From: Fimenecus sp964457415
GTDB taxonomy: Bacteria; Bacillota; Clostridia; Oscillospirales; Acutalibacteraceae
Reading direction: 5' to 3'
NCBI GenBank assembly: GCA_964457415.1
Contig: CAYWFB010000001.1
Location: forward strand, 1 to 64,000
Length of the DNA stretch: 64,000 nucleotides
Numbering within the stretch: position 1 is the first letter of the stretch; the number at the start of each line of letters is the position of its first letter. Of the stretch, positions 7,722-16,773 are shown piece after piece. Below the pieces are notes generated by a model. It was given only the letters and a program-made list of their open reading frames with translations. It did not search any database and had not been told where the DNA came from. Position numbers and translations under genes: made by a program.

Positions 7722-8993
7722 ATGTTTGTTGATATTGCAAAAATTAAAATCAAGGCGGGTGACGGCGGTAACGGTGCCGTGGCTTTTCACAGAGAAAAAT
7801 ATATAAACGCAGGCGGTCCCGACGGCGGCGACGGCGGTCGAGGTGGCAACATTGTTTTCAAGGTTGATGACAACCTTTCTACCCTTGCGGATTTCCGTTA
7901 CAAGAGAAAATACAAGGCAGAGCCCGGCGCTAACGGCAGTGGCGGTAAGCGCAGCGGAAGAAAAGGTAAGGATTTAATAATCAAGGTTCCGCGTGGCACT
8001 ATTATCCGCGAGGTTGAGAGTGGAGTAATTATGGCTGATATGTCCACAGATGATGAATTTATCGGCGCTAAAGGTGGTCGTGGTGGTTGGGGTAACTCAC
8101 ATTTTGCCACATCAACACGTCAGACCCCCAAATTTGCTAAAAACGGTGCTCCCGGTGAAGAATGGGAAGTAAGTCTTGAGCTTAAGCTTATTGCAGACGT
8201 TGGACTTTTAGGCTTCCCCAACGTTGGTAAATCCTCATTCATTTCAGTTGTGAGTCAGGCAAAGCCCCTTGTTGGCGATTATCATTTCACCACAATCATT
8301 CCCGTATTGGGTGTTGTTTCAATGGGTCCCGAGCAGAGCTTTGTTATGGCGGATATCCCCGGTCTTATTGAGGGTGCCGCTGACGGAATTGGCTTAGGTC
8401 ACGAGTTTTTGCGTCACGTAGAAAGATGCAGAATGCTTGTGCACATTGTTGACGTTGCAGGCAGTGAGGGTCGCGACCCCATTGAAGATTTTGAGGCAAT
8501 CAACGCAGAGCTCCATAAATTCAATCCCGAATTGGCAAAGTGCCCACAGATTGTAGTTGGTAACAAAATCGACCTTGCAGAAGACGAGCAACTCGCCCGT
8601 TTCAGAGAGTATATTGAAGCCCGTGGCTACGAATACTATGAAATGGTAGCACCAATTCAGCACGGCACAAAAGAAGTAATCAACGCGGTGGCAAGAATGC
8701 TGGCAACTCTCCCACCTGTCAAGCAATATGAAAGTGAAGAAATCCCAATGGAAGTCCTCGCCAAAAAGAGCAAGGACGGCTTCACAATCACAGTTGAAGA
8801 CGGTGTTTACATTGTTGAAGCAGACTGGATTTACAGAATTCTCTGCAAGACAGACCTTGACGACTACGAGTCACTCCAATATTTCCAGAGAGTTATTCAG
8901 GAACGCGGTGTAATTCAGGCACTTATTGACAAGGGAATCACCGAGGGTGACACAGTAAGCATTTACGACCTTGAATTTGATTATGTACCGTAA
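7722..8993 (+). CDS. obg: Obg-family GTPase
   Basis: A 423-residue essential GTPase linked to 50S ribosome assembly and stress control. The glycine-rich Obg fold fills residues 1-158 (KAGDGGNGAVAFHREK at the start). The G domain has GFPNVGKSS (164-172) and DIPGLIEGA (from 211), then NKID. A C-terminal OCT domain follows. The start was set at 7722, after GAGGT; an in-frame ATG 24 bases upstream would add a non-conserved leader. It heads a run with mrnC, yitT-like, lepA and hemW genes, a common clostridial translation cluster. Confidence 0.97.
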   Translation: MFVDIAKIKIKAGDGGNGAVAFHREKYINAGGPDGGDGGRGGNIVFKVDDNLSTLADFRYKRKYKAEPGANGSGGKRSGRKGKDLIIKVPRGTIIREVESGVIMADMSTDDEFIGAKGGRGGWGNSHFATSTRQTPKFAKNGAPGEEWEVSLELKLIADVGLLGFPNVGKSSFISVVSQAKPLVGDYHFTTIIPVLGVVSMGPEQSFVMADIPGLIEGAADGIGLGHEFLRHVERCRMLVHIVDVAGSEGRDPIEDFEAINAELHKFNPELAKCPQIVVGNKIDLAEDEQLARFREYIEARGYEYYEMVAPIQHGTKEVINAVARMLATLPPVKQYESEEIPMEVLAKKSKDGFTITVEDGVYIVEADWIYRILCKTDLDDYESLQYFQRVIQERGVIQALIDKGITEGDTVSIYDLEFDYVP

Positions 8994-9005
8994 GGATTTT
9001 CTGAT

Positions 9006-9434
9006 ATGAGATTATATAACAAAGATGTTAACGCGGATAGGTTAAGTCCGCTGACACTTGCATTCACGGGTGACGCAGTATTTTCGCTGTTTGTCCGTGA
9101 AATGTTAGTGTGTGATGCCAACAGACCCGTTGGCGAGTTACATAGGCTTTCGGTTCAATCGGTTAAGGCTTCGGCTCAGGCGGCGGCAATGAGAAAAATT
9201 ATGCCCCTGCTCACCGAGAAAGAGACAGAGGTATTCAAACGTGGCAGAAATGCTCACACCTCTCACACTCCGAAGAACCAGAGCGGATGTGACTATCATT
9301 ATGCAACGGGCTTTGAGGCACTTATTGGATATTTGTATTTAAAAGACGAAAAAGAACGCCTTAATTTCTTGCTTAATGAGGTCATTAACTGTCTTGGGGA
9401 TGACCAGAGTGACAAGGTTAAAAAGGCTGACTGA
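9006..9434 (+). CDS. mrnC: Mini-ribonuclease III
   Basis: A 142-residue RNase III catalytic domain without a double-stranded RNA-binding domain. It matures 23S rRNA in Gram-positives. Family motifs are LAFTGDAVFSL (D23 metal ligand), KRGRNAHTSHTPKN and the second catalytic stretch ATGFEALIGYLYL. It follows obg by 12 bases. In many Firmicutes mrnC sits near cysS and rlmB; here the neighbours are obg and a YitT protein. Confidence 0.93.
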   Translation: MRLYNKDVNADRLSPLTLAFTGDAVFSLFVREMLVCDANRPVGELHRLSVQSVKASAQAAAMRKIMPLLTEKETEVFKRGRNAHTSHTPKNQSGCDYHYATGFEALIGYLYLKDEKERLNFLLNEVINCLGDDQSDKVKKAD

Positions 9435-10272
9435 AATTAAGGAATTCGCTATTGATACGCTGATTTTTATAATCGGCGGTGTGCTTTGTTCCATTGATGT
9501 GAACTGCTTTACGGCGAGAAATCACATTCTTGACGGTGGATTTACGGGGCTTGCAATAATTCTCAATTATCTTTTCAACACACCAATCGGCACGGTAATT
9601 TTTATTATGAACATTCCCCTTTTCGTCATAGCTTTTCGCAAATTGGGCACAAAATTTGTGTTCCGCACAGTATGGGCAACCTTTATTATGTCACTTCTCA
9701 TTGATGTGGGCACAATTCTGCCTATCTACAAAAACGATTTGTTGCTTTGCTCACTTTTCGGCGGAGCGCTTTCGGGAATAGGCTTGGGAATTATCTTTGT
9801 GCGAAACGCCACAACCGGCGGAATTGATATAATTGCAAAACTTATTCAGATAAAACATCCGCAGATTTCAATCGGCAGAACCTTTCTGATTTTCGATTTT
9901 TCGGTGGTACTCTTGGGCGGAATAATCTACCGCAATGTTGAGTCAATGCTCTACGCGGCGGTGGTAATATTCGTAAGCGCACAGGTGATTGACTATATTA
10001 TTTACGGCGTGAACAAGGGCTCAATGATTATGGTAATCACCGATAACGGCAACGAAATCCGTCAGATGATATTAAACGAATTCAACCGCGGTGTTACGGT
10101 GCTTGACGGTCGTGGCGGATATTCGGGCACAGAAAAGAACGTGCTTATCTGCGCCTGCCACAACAATCAAACGATGAAATTTATTAAGAAAATAAAATCA
10201 GCCGACGAAAATGCTTTTTTCATTGTGACACAATCAAAGCAAATTCTCGGCAATGGTTTCAAAAATATGTAG
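9400..10272 (+). CDS. YitT-family membrane protein (DUF161 + DUF2179)
   Basis: About 290 residues: an N-terminal membrane part with five or six hydrophobic segments (GGVLCSIDVNCFT, then the family hallmark NATTGGIDIIAKLI) and a C-terminal soluble DUF2179 domain (NRGVTVLDGRGGYSG). Function is unknown; such proteins may bind a small ligand at the cytoplasmic domain. The start is uncertain: ATG 9376 and ATG 9400 both overlap the end of mrnC and neither has a strong ribosome site. I use 9400 because the protein then begins close to the conserved region. lepA follows 8 bases later. Confidence 0.88.
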   Translation: MTRVTRLKRLTEIKEFAIDTLIFIIGGVLCSIDVNCFTARNHILDGGFTGLAIILNYLFNTPIGTVIFIMNIPLFVIAFRKLGTKFVFRTVWATFIMSLLIDVGTILPIYKNDLLLCSLFGGALSGIGLGIIFVRNATTGGIDIIAKLIQIKHPQISIGRTFLIFDFSVVLLGGIIYRNVESMLYAAVVIFVSAQVIDYIIYGVNKGSMIMVITDNGNEIRQMILNEFNRGVTVLDGRGGYSGTEKNVLICACHNNQTMKFIKKIKSADENAFFIVTQSKQILGNGFKNM

Positions 10273-10280
10273 AGGTAACT

Positions 10281-12089
10281 ATGGCTAAGAAAGAAAACAT
10301 CAGAAATTTTTCAATTATTGCTCACATTGACCACGGTAAGTCTACCCTTGCTGACAGACTTTTAGAGCTTACAGAAACTGTTGCAAAGCGCGATATGACA
10401 GAGCAATTACTTGATAATATGGATTTGGAGCGCGAGCGCGGAATTACAATCAAGGCTCACGCGGTAAAGCTTAACTACAAGGCAAACGACGGTGAGGAAT
10501 ACGAGCTTAACTTAATCGACACCCCGGGTCATGTGGACTTTAACTACGAGGTTTCACGTTCTCTTGCGGCTTGCGAGGGTGCGGTGCTTATAATTGACGC
10601 GTCACAGGGCGTTGAGGCACAGACACTTGCCAATACATATTTAGCTCTTGACCACGATTTAGAGCTTGTACCCGTAATCAATAAAATTGACTTGCCCGCC
10701 GCTGACCCCGACCGCGTTGCAAACGAGGTTGAAGAGGTTATAGGGCTCCCCTGCGACGAGGCTCCCCGAGTTTCAGCAAAGACAGGCGAAAATGTGGGCG
10801 CGGTGCTTGAGAGTATTGTTTCACTTGTTCCCCCACCTGAAAATAATGACGATAAGCCACTTCGTGCACTTGTTTTTGACTCGGTTTATGACAGCTACAA
10901 GGGTGTTATTGTTTATGTTCGTATTGTTGACGGCACTATCCGGCCCGGCGACACAATGCGTATGATGGCAACAGGTGCAGAATTCAATGTTGTTGAGGTT
11001 GGTTATATGCGACCCAACGCTATGGAGCCTGCAAAGGAGCTTTCATCGGGCGAGGTTGGATATATTACCGCATCAATCAAGACAGTTAGTGATGCGCGAG
11101 TTGGTGACACTGTTACAACTGCTGAAAATCCCGCAAGCGAGGCTCTGGCAGGCTACCGCAAGGTTAATCCAATGGTATTCTGCGGTGTTTATCCCGCTGA
11201 CGGTGCTGATTATGAAAACTTGCGTGAAGCTCTTGAAAAATTGCAGTTAAATGACGCGGCACTCTCTTTCGAGCCCGAAACCTCGGGTGCATTGGGATTC
11301 GGTTTCCGTTGCGGTTTCTTAGGTCTTTTACACCTTGAAATTATTCAGGAAAGACTTGAACGTGAATACAATCTTGACCTTGTTACCACAATTCCAAGCG
11401 TTATTTATAAGGTGCACCTTACAAACGGCGAAATTATTGAAATTGACAACCCAAGTCATTATCCCGACCCAGCAAATATTGATTATTGCGAAGAACCAAC
11501 TGTTGAGGCACATATTTATGCTCCACCCGAATATATCGGCTCAATTATGAATCTTTGTCAGGACAGACGCGGTGTTTATGTGAACACCACTCACCTCGCC
11601 TCTGACCGTGTTGATTTGCACTATATTTTGCCACTTAACGAAATTATTTATGACTTTTTCGATGTTCTCAAATCGAGAACACGCGGATATGCCTCATTCG
11701 ACTATGAAATGAGTGATTATCAACGTTCAAGCATAATAAAACTTGACGTACTTCTCAACGGTGACATTATTGACGCACTTTCGTTTATGATTCACAGCGA
11801 AAAGGCTTACGCCAAGGCTCGCAGAATCGCCGAAAAGCTCAAAGATAACATTCCGCGTCAGATGTTTGAAATCCCTATTCAGATGGCTATCGGTGGCAAG
11901 GTTATTGCCCGCGAAACCGTTAAAGCTATGAGAAAAGACGTTCTTGCGAAGTGCTACGGCGGTGACATCACCCGTAAAAAGAAATTGCTTGAAAAACAGA
12001 AGGAAGGTAAAAAGCGCATGCGCCACTTCGGTACTGTTGAAGTACCCCAAGAGGCATTTATGGCTGTGCTCAAACTCGATGATGAATAA
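10281..12089 (+). CDS. lepA: Elongation factor 4 (LepA)
   Basis: A 602-residue translational GTPase that acts on the ribosome. Motifs are AHIDHGKSTLADR (G1, residues 14-26), the switch region ERERGITIKAH, DTPGHVDF (G3) and NKIDLP (G4). The LepA-specific C-terminus ends with KKLLEKQKEGKKRM and GTVEVPQEAFMAVL. Full length for the family. GAGGTAACT precedes the ATG. The stop overlaps the start of the downstream editing protein gene. Confidence 0.98.
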   Translation: MAKKENIRNFSIIAHIDHGKSTLADRLLELTETVAKRDMTEQLLDNMDLERERGITIKAHAVKLNYKANDGEEYELNLIDTPGHVDFNYEVSRSLAACEGAVLIIDASQGVEAQTLANTYLALDHDLELVPVINKIDLPAADPDRVANEVEEVIGLPCDEAPRVSAKTGENVGAVLESIVSLVPPPENNDDKPLRALVFDSVYDSYKGVIVYVRIVDGTIRPGDTMRMMATGAEFNVVEVGYMRPNAMEPAKELSSGEVGYITASIKTVSDARVGDTVTTAENPASEALAGYRKVNPMVFCGVYPADGADYENLREALEKLQLNDAALSFEPETSGALGFGFRCGFLGLLHLEIIQERLEREYNLDLVTTIPSVIYKVHLTNGEIIEIDNPSHYPDPANIDYCEEPTVEAHIYAPPEYIGSIMNLCQDRRGVYVNTTHLASDRVDLHYILPLNEIIYDFFDVLKSRTRGYASFDYEMSDYQRSSIIKLDVLLNGDIIDALSFMIHSEKAYAKARRIAEKLKDNIPRQMFEIPIQMAIGGKVIARETVKAMRKDVLAKCYGGDITRKKKLLEKQKEGKKRMRHFGTVEVPQEAFMAVLKLDDE

Positions 12090-12564
12090 AGAGATTTTTG
12101 AAAAATTAGCAGAATTAGAAATTGAATATAAAAAAATCGAGCACCCCGCCGTTTTCACAATGGAAGAAATCGCAGAATATGATTTACATTCACACGGTCA
12201 TATTCCGAAAAATCTTGTTCTCCGTGATGTTAAGGGCACCCGAAATATGCTTGTTGTTCTTCACGGTGATAAGCGTGCAGATTTGCGACTTATCCGTGAC
12301 GAAATCGACTCAACAAAGTTGAGCTTTGCCTCTGACCAAAGACTTGAGAAATATTTAAAAGTTGAAAAAGGCTCGGTGTCCCCTTTTGGTGTGATTTATG
12401 ATACTGAAAGAGAGCTTGAAATCTATTTTGACGCAGATTTAAAGAACGAGGAAATTGTGGGTTGCCACCCCAACGACAACCACGCAACAGTATTTTTAAA
12501 ATTCACAGATTTGAAAAAATATGTTGAGGCCTGCGGTCACAGAATTACATTTATTAAAGTATGA
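12082..12564 (+). CDS. YbaK/ProX-type aminoacyl-tRNA editing protein (PrdX-like)
   Basis: A 160-residue stand-alone editing domain of the prolyl-tRNA synthetase-associated family, which hydrolyses mischarged tRNA such as Ala-tRNAPro. Recognisable blocks are YKKIEHPAVFTMEEIAEYD, KNLVLRDVKGTRNMLVVLHG, SFASDQRLEKYL and GSVSPFGVIYD. The two adjacent ATGs at 12079 and 12082 overlap the lepA stop, so it is coupled to lepA; I use the second. Its stop overlaps the hemW start by four bases. Substrate specificity is inferred from the family. Confidence 0.85.
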   Translation: MNKEIFEKLAELEIEYKKIEHPAVFTMEEIAEYDLHSHGHIPKNLVLRDVKGTRNMLVVLHGDKRADLRLIRDEIDSTKLSFASDQRLEKYLKVEKGSVSPFGVIYDTERELEIYFDADLKNEEIVGCHPNDNHATVFLKFTDLKKYVEACGHRITFIKV

Positions 12565-13670
12565 AAAATATAGGATTATATTTACACATTCCTTTTTGCA
12601 AATCGAAATGTCCATACTGTGATTTCTATTCATTTTCTGGCAAAGAAAGCCAAAAAGACGAATATGTGACAGCTTTACAGAGCAAAATTTTGTCAAGTAT
12701 TTCTACTTTACAGAGCGATTGTAATTGTAAAGGCGATGCACTTTACATAGGTGGCGGAACTCCGTCAGTCTTGGGAGCAAAAAGGCTCCAGAAGCTTGTA
12801 AATACGTGCAATTCGGGATTTTTAACTGACGACGCAGAAATCACTGTTGAGTGCAATCCTTACGGACTCCAAGAGGATTTTTTCAAAGTTTTGCGTGATT
12901 GTGGCGTAAATAGAATCTCAATGGGACTGCAATCCGCTAATGACCAAGAAAGACGGATTTTGGGAAGATTATCAGACCGAAAGCAAGTTGAAAATGCGGT
13001 GAAGTCTGCCCAAAATGCAGGGTTTGAAAACATAACTCTTGATGTTATGCTTGGTGTTCCCGAGCAAACAGAAAAAAGTCTTAATGAAACTCTTGATTTC
13101 TGCATTTCTCTTGGTGTGCCACACATAAGTGCTTACATATTGAAGCTTGAAGAAAATACACATTTCTATAAAAATCGTGAGAAATATAATTTCCCCGACG
13201 ATGATATGACGGCGGATTTGTATTTACAGATGTGCGAAACCCTTGAAAATCACGGCATAATGCAATATGAGATTTCAAATTTTGCGAAAAAAGGATTTGA
13301 AAGCAAACACAATCTCAAATATTGGCATTGTGAGGAATATTTAGGGCTTGGGCCTTCGGCACATTCATTTTTGAACGGCAAAAGGTTTTATTATGACCGA
13401 GATTTTAACGCGTTTTTGAATGCAAACTCCCCTATTCACGACGGTGACGGCGGAGATTTCACAGAATTCGCAATGCTTGCTCTGCGATTGACAGAAGGTC
13501 TTTGCGAAAACAAAGTTCTTGAGCGCTTTGGACATTCAATTCCAAATGCAATTTATGAAAAATCAAAAATCTTCATTGATAATGGGTATATGACCATTGA
13601 CGAAAAAGGTTTGGCATTGACACGCAAAGGATTTTTATTATCAAACAACATTTTAGCAGAAATTTTGTAA
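12561..13670 (+). CDS. hemW: Radical SAM protein HemW
   Basis: A 369-residue cytoplasmic protein related to coproporphyrinogen oxidase HemN. The cluster motif C13-x3-C17-x2-C20 (CKSKCPYC) and GGGTPS are clear, followed by VECNPYGL and GLGPSAHSF. HemW is thought to be a heme chaperone rather than an oxidase. It ends the obg-lepA run, overlapping the editing gene by ATGA. A truncated REP-associated transposase begins three bases after its stop. Confidence 0.92.
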   Translation: MKNIGLYLHIPFCKSKCPYCDFYSFSGKESQKDEYVTALQSKILSSISTLQSDCNCKGDALYIGGGTPSVLGAKRLQKLVNTCNSGFLTDDAEITVECNPYGLQEDFFKVLRDCGVNRISMGLQSANDQERRILGRLSDRKQVENAVKSAQNAGFENITLDVMLGVPEQTEKSLNETLDFCISLGVPHISAYILKLEENTHFYKNREKYNFPDDDMTADLYLQMCETLENHGIMQYEISNFAKKGFESKHNLKYWHCEEYLGLGPSAHSFLNGKRFYYDRDFNAFLNANSPIHDGDGGDFTEFAMLALRLTEGLCENKVLERFGHSIPNAIYEKSKIFIDNGYMTIDEKGLALTRKGFLLSNNILAEIL

Positions 13671-13795
13671 ATTATGAGTGAAAGTAAATTGCCTAAAAGG
13701 AAAAACATAAGATTAAAAGGGTATGATTATAGCAACGAGGGTTGTTATTTTATAACAATATGCACGGAAAATCGCAAAAACTTATTATCCTCGGT

Positions 13796-13823
13796 TGTAG
13801 GGGGCGACGACCTCGGCGCCCCG
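13796..13823. repeat. REP-like unit inside transposase copy 1 (first)
   Basis: TGTAGGGGGCGACGACCTCG followed by GCGCCCCG. It is read in frame as VVGGDDLGAP. Matches the unit at 24236-24263. Confidence 0.75.
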
Positions 13824-13964
13824 AAAGAAATTATACTCAAACCTTATGGTAAAATCGCAGAAAAATATATTTTATCAATGGAACAGGCTTATGATGCAAT
13901 ATCTGTTGAAAACTACATTATAATGCCGAACCATATTCATCTGCTAATTTTAATCGATACATAC

Positions 13965-13990
13965 GGGCTGACAGAGGCCCCCGCCCTACA
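13965..13990. repeat. REP-like unit at the break of transposase copy 1 (second, degraded)
   Basis: GGGCTGACAGAGGCCCCCGC then CCTACA. Corresponds to 24068-24095 in the intact gene but has lost part of its centre, which shifts the frame to the early stop. Confidence 0.65.
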
Positions 13991-14019
13991 TTGACAATTG
14001 CTTTTTCTTATGTTAAAAT
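13991..14019 (+). promoter_or_regulatory. metA promoter
   Basis: TTGACA (13991-13996), 17-base spacer, TAAAAT (14014-14019), about 50 bases before the metA ATG. It begins right at the end of the broken REP unit. No SAM riboswitch fits into the short leader. Confidence 0.7.
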
Positions 14020-14067
14020 ACTAAATCGTGCATCGCACAAATATTATGAAGAATTGAGGTGGACAGA

Positions 14068-14985
14068 ATGCCTATTAAAATTGATAACCAGTTACCCGCA
14101 AGACATAATCTTGAATTGGAAAATATTTTCGTTATGACAGAGCAACGAGCAAGTGTTCAGGATATTCGTCCGCTTAAAATAATCCTTTTGAACCTTATGC
14201 CCACAAAAATCGAGACTGAAACTCAGATTTTAAGGCTTTTAAGTAACTCACCCTTGCAGGTTGAAATTGAGCTTTTGCAGGTTGCAACTCACGAAAGCAA
14301 AAACACCTCAAAAGAGCACATGCTCAAATTCTATAAGACTTTCGACGACATCAAGAGTCAGAAATTTGACGGTATGATTGTTACGGGAGCGCCCGTTGAA
14401 ATGATGCCTTTTGAAGAGGTTGACTATTGGGAAGAGCTTTGCAGAATTTTTGAATGGGCGAAGAGTAATGTTTATTCATCATTCCACATTTGTTGGGGTG
14501 CTCAGGCGGCACTTTATTACCATTATGGAATTCCGAAATATCAATTGAGTGAAAAGATGTTCGGTATTTTCCCCCACAAGCCTCTTGATATGTATCACCC
14601 ATTACTTCGCGGATTCAGTGATTTGTTCTATGTTCCCCACTCAAGACACACAGAAACAAAAAAAGAGGACATTGCTCTTGTTAAAGATTTGCAAATCCTC
14701 TCTTATTCCGATATTTCAGGTGTTCACCTTGTGGCTGATATGGCGTGCCGTAATTTCTATTGCACCGGGCACAGTGAATATGACAGCGACACCCTCGCCC
14801 GTGAATATTTCCGCGATTTACATAAGGGAATGGATATTAAACTGCCCTACAACTATTTCCCCAATGATGATACACGCTTGACACCGCCACTTACTTGGCG
14901 CGGTGCAGGTAGCTTGTTATTCCAGAATTGGCTTAACTACTTTGTGTATCAACGCACACCTTATGACATTAATGATATTAAATAA
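14068..14985 (+). CDS. metA: Homoserine O-acetyltransferase, MetA family
   Basis: A 305-residue enzyme that acylates homoserine in methionine synthesis. The nucleophile is C142 (FHICWGAQAA); H235 and E237 lie in TGHSEYD, matching the known catalytic residues. Position 111 is Glu (TGAPVEMMPFEEVDYW); in this family Glu111 is associated with acetyl-CoA and Gly111 with succinyl-CoA, so acetylation is likely. The start follows GAGGTGGAC. The gene has its own promoter and ends in a bidirectional terminator. Confidence 0.95.
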   Translation: MPIKIDNQLPARHNLELENIFVMTEQRASVQDIRPLKIILLNLMPTKIETETQILRLLSNSPLQVEIELLQVATHESKNTSKEHMLKFYKTFDDIKSQKFDGMIVTGAPVEMMPFEEVDYWEELCRIFEWAKSNVYSSFHICWGAQAALYYHYGIPKYQLSEKMFGIFPHKPLDMYHPLLRGFSDLFYVPHSRHTETKKEDIALVKDLQILSYSDISGVHLVADMACRNFYCTGHSEYDSDTLAREYFRDLHKGMDIKLPYNYFPNDDTRLTPPLTWRGAGSLLFQNWLNYFVYQRTPYDINDIK

Positions 14986-14989
14986 AATT

Positions 14990-15019
14990 AAGACCGAGCA
15001 GAAAATTCTGTTCGGTCTT
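14990..15019. terminator. Bidirectional terminator between metA and the phosphodiesterase gene
   Basis: Long inverted repeat AAGACCGA.CAGAA/TTCTG.TCGGTCTT with a short loop, followed by T-rich DNA; serves the converging genes on both strands. Confidence 0.85.
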
Positions 15020-15024
15020 TGATT

Positions 15025-15861
15025 TTAATATGTAAGACAATTTGTAGTAAAGTTTCGCACGCCTAAATCGTATAATTCTTCATAAATTTTTATACTATCA
15101 ACTGTCCAAGCGGCAAGCTCAAGATGTTCGTCTTGGGCTTTTTTCAACATTTCTTCATCATACGTTTTACAGTTGAAAGCGATTGTGTAATTATTAAGCG
15201 TTGAAAGTCTAATGACTTTATCAGTGATTTCGTAAGTAAGATACCAAAGCTCAATTTCACCGTCAAGATTACGGATTTTTTCTAAAACAACTCCGTCGAA
15301 TGAAATGATAATAGCATTTTCACGCATACCCTCATATTTATTGAGAGCGGTAAGAACTGTATCAAGACAATCGTAATTGCCCTCTTTGATTTCAATCTGT
15401 GGTATGATTTCATACTCATTGCAAATAGCGAGATACTCTTCAAGGGTAATTAACTTTTGGTCGGGGTATTTTTCACTATAATAACCGCCGTCAACAGTGT
15501 ACTGCTGAATTTCGTCATAAGTCATTTCCCATATTTCGCCCCCACCGTTTGTCATTTTCTTGATGTCACTGTTGTGATTGACAATCCAGACATTGTCTTT
15601 TGTCAACTGAATATCACACTCGGCGGCAAAAAACCCTGTCTTTCCTGCTTCAACGAATGCTGCTGCGGAATTTTCAGGTGCAACTGCAGAAAATCCACGG
15701 TGCGCAATGAGATTTACGTTTTCTGTTGGCAAGCCCTTTGACGAAAGCGACACAACCTTGGGCGGGATTTTCGGCTCAATGGCAAAAACATATATTAAAC
15801 CGAGAGCTGCAACGAGCAGTATTGAAATGATGCCCAAACAAATCTTTTTCTTTTTATTCAT
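15025..15861 (-). CDS. Membrane-anchored glycerophosphodiester phosphodiesterase
   Basis: A 278-residue GDPD/UgpQ-type enzyme that splits glycerophosphodiesters into glycerol-3-phosphate and an alcohol. An N-terminal hydrophobic segment (about residues 7-28) anchors it, with the catalytic domain outside. Active-site residues visible are H54 and R55 (LIAHRGF), E63, E81 and D83 (AAECDIQLTKD) and H96 (VNHNSD). The start at 15861 follows GGAGGAATTT; an upstream in-frame ATG has no such site. It is close to folD upstream. Confidence 0.88.
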   Translation of the reverse strand: MNKKKKICLGIISILLVAALGLIYVFAIEPKIPPKVVSLSSKGLPTENVNLIAHRGFSAVAPENSAAAFVEAGKTGFFAAECDIQLTKDNVWIVNHNSDIKKMTNGGGEIWEMTYDEIQQYTVDGGYYSEKYPDQKLITLEEYLAICNEYEIIPQIEIKEGNYDCLDTVLTALNKYEGMRENAIIISFDGVVLEKIRNLDGEIELWYLTYEITDKVIRLSTLNNYTIAFNCKTYDEEMLKKAQDEHLELAAWTVDSIKIYEELYDLGVRNFTTNCLTY

Positions 15862-15921
15862 AAAGAAATTCCTCCACCGCCAATGCAGTCTTATTGCCTT
15901 AAACAAGAACTGTGAACATAA

Positions 15922-16773
15922 TTATTTATTTAAGTGTTTCTTAGAAGCGGTTAAAGTATTCTTCAAGAGCATCGTAATTGTCATTGGTCCTACGCCGCCG
16001 GGGACGGGAGTGATGAACGAGCATTTATCTTTAACTGCGTCAAAATCAACGTCACCGCAAAGCTTACCCTCTGCGTTTCGGTTCATACCGACATCAATTA
16101 CAACCGCGCCGTCTTTTACCATATCGGGTGTGACAAAATATGCAATGCCAACCGCGGCAACAAGAATATCTGCACGGCGAGTTACTTCTGCAAGGTCTTT
16201 TGTACGGGAGTGACAAATTGTAACTGTTCCATTCTGACCAAGTAAAAGCATTGCCATAGGCTTACCCACAATATTACTTCTGCCGATTACAACACATTCT
16301 TTACCCTCAACGGAAATGTCATAATATTTAAGCATTTCCATAATTCCTGCAGGTGTGCAGGGTAAAAACGAGTGGTCGCCAATCATAATATGACCTGTAT
16401 TTACAGGATGGAATGCGTCAACATCCTTATGAGGAACGATTGCATTGAGAACTTTTTTCTCGTCAATCTGCTTTGGTAACGGCAACTGACAGAGAATTCC
16501 GTCAACCGCCGTATCATTATTGAGTTTTCCAACGAGTTCGAGCAATTCTTCGGTTGTGGTTTCTTCGGGGAGTGCATATTCAAAGGACGTTATGCCCACC
16601 TGCTCACAGCCCTTTTTCTTATTGTTTACATAAACACGTGATGCGGGGTTATTGCCGACAATTACAACCGCCAGACCCGTTGATTTTCCTTGATTTTTAA
16701 GGATTTCAACCTCTGCCTTGATTTCTTCGCGGACTGCCGCTGAAACCTCTTTACCATCGATGATTTTATACAT
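15922..16773 (-). CDS. folD: Bifunctional methylenetetrahydrofolate dehydrogenase/cyclohydrolase
   Basis: A 283-residue enzyme of one-carbon metabolism that interconverts methylene-, methenyl- and formyl-tetrahydrofolate with NADP. Motifs: YVNNKKKGCEQVG with Y48 and the catalytic lysine K52, GILCQLPLP, PCTPAGIMEML, and the nucleotide-binding GRSNIVGKPMA. The C-terminal VPGGVGPMTI is complete. The start follows GCGGAGG. It overlaps the end of lgt by eight bases, so the two are co-transcribed. Confidence 0.96.
   Translation of the reverse strand: MYKIIDGKEVSAAVREEIKAEVEILKNQGKSTGLAVVIVGNNPASRVYVNNKKKGCEQVGITSFEYALPEETTTEELLELVGKLNNDTAVDGILCQLPLPKQIDEKKVLNAIVPHKDVDAFHPVNTGHIMIGDHSFLPCTPAGIMEMLKYYDISVEGKECVVIGRSNIVGKPMAMLLLGQNGTVTICHSRTKDLAEVTRRADILVAAVGIAYFVTPDMVKDGAVVIDVGMNRNAEGKLCGDVDFDAVKDKCSFITPVPGGVGPMTITMLLKNTLTASKKHLNK

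Larger units (their letters stand above)
13674..13994 (+). pseudogene. Truncated REP-associated tyrosine transposase (copy 1)
   Basis: Encodes the first 106 residues of a Y1/TnpA_REP protein nearly identical to the intact copy at 23909-24379: KRKNIRLKGYDYSNEGCYF, then the HUH motif NHIHLL. The frame ends at the second internal REP unit, where GLTEAPALH replaces GLPRSSAPT and a TGA follows, so the C-terminal part with the catalytic tyrosine is missing. It starts three bases after the hemW stop. Its stop lies inside the -35 box of the metA promoter. Confidence 0.8.

Noticed and set aside
13995..14067. SAM riboswitch before metA
   Set aside because: About 50 bases of leader are too few for a SAM riboswitch, and no such core is seen.
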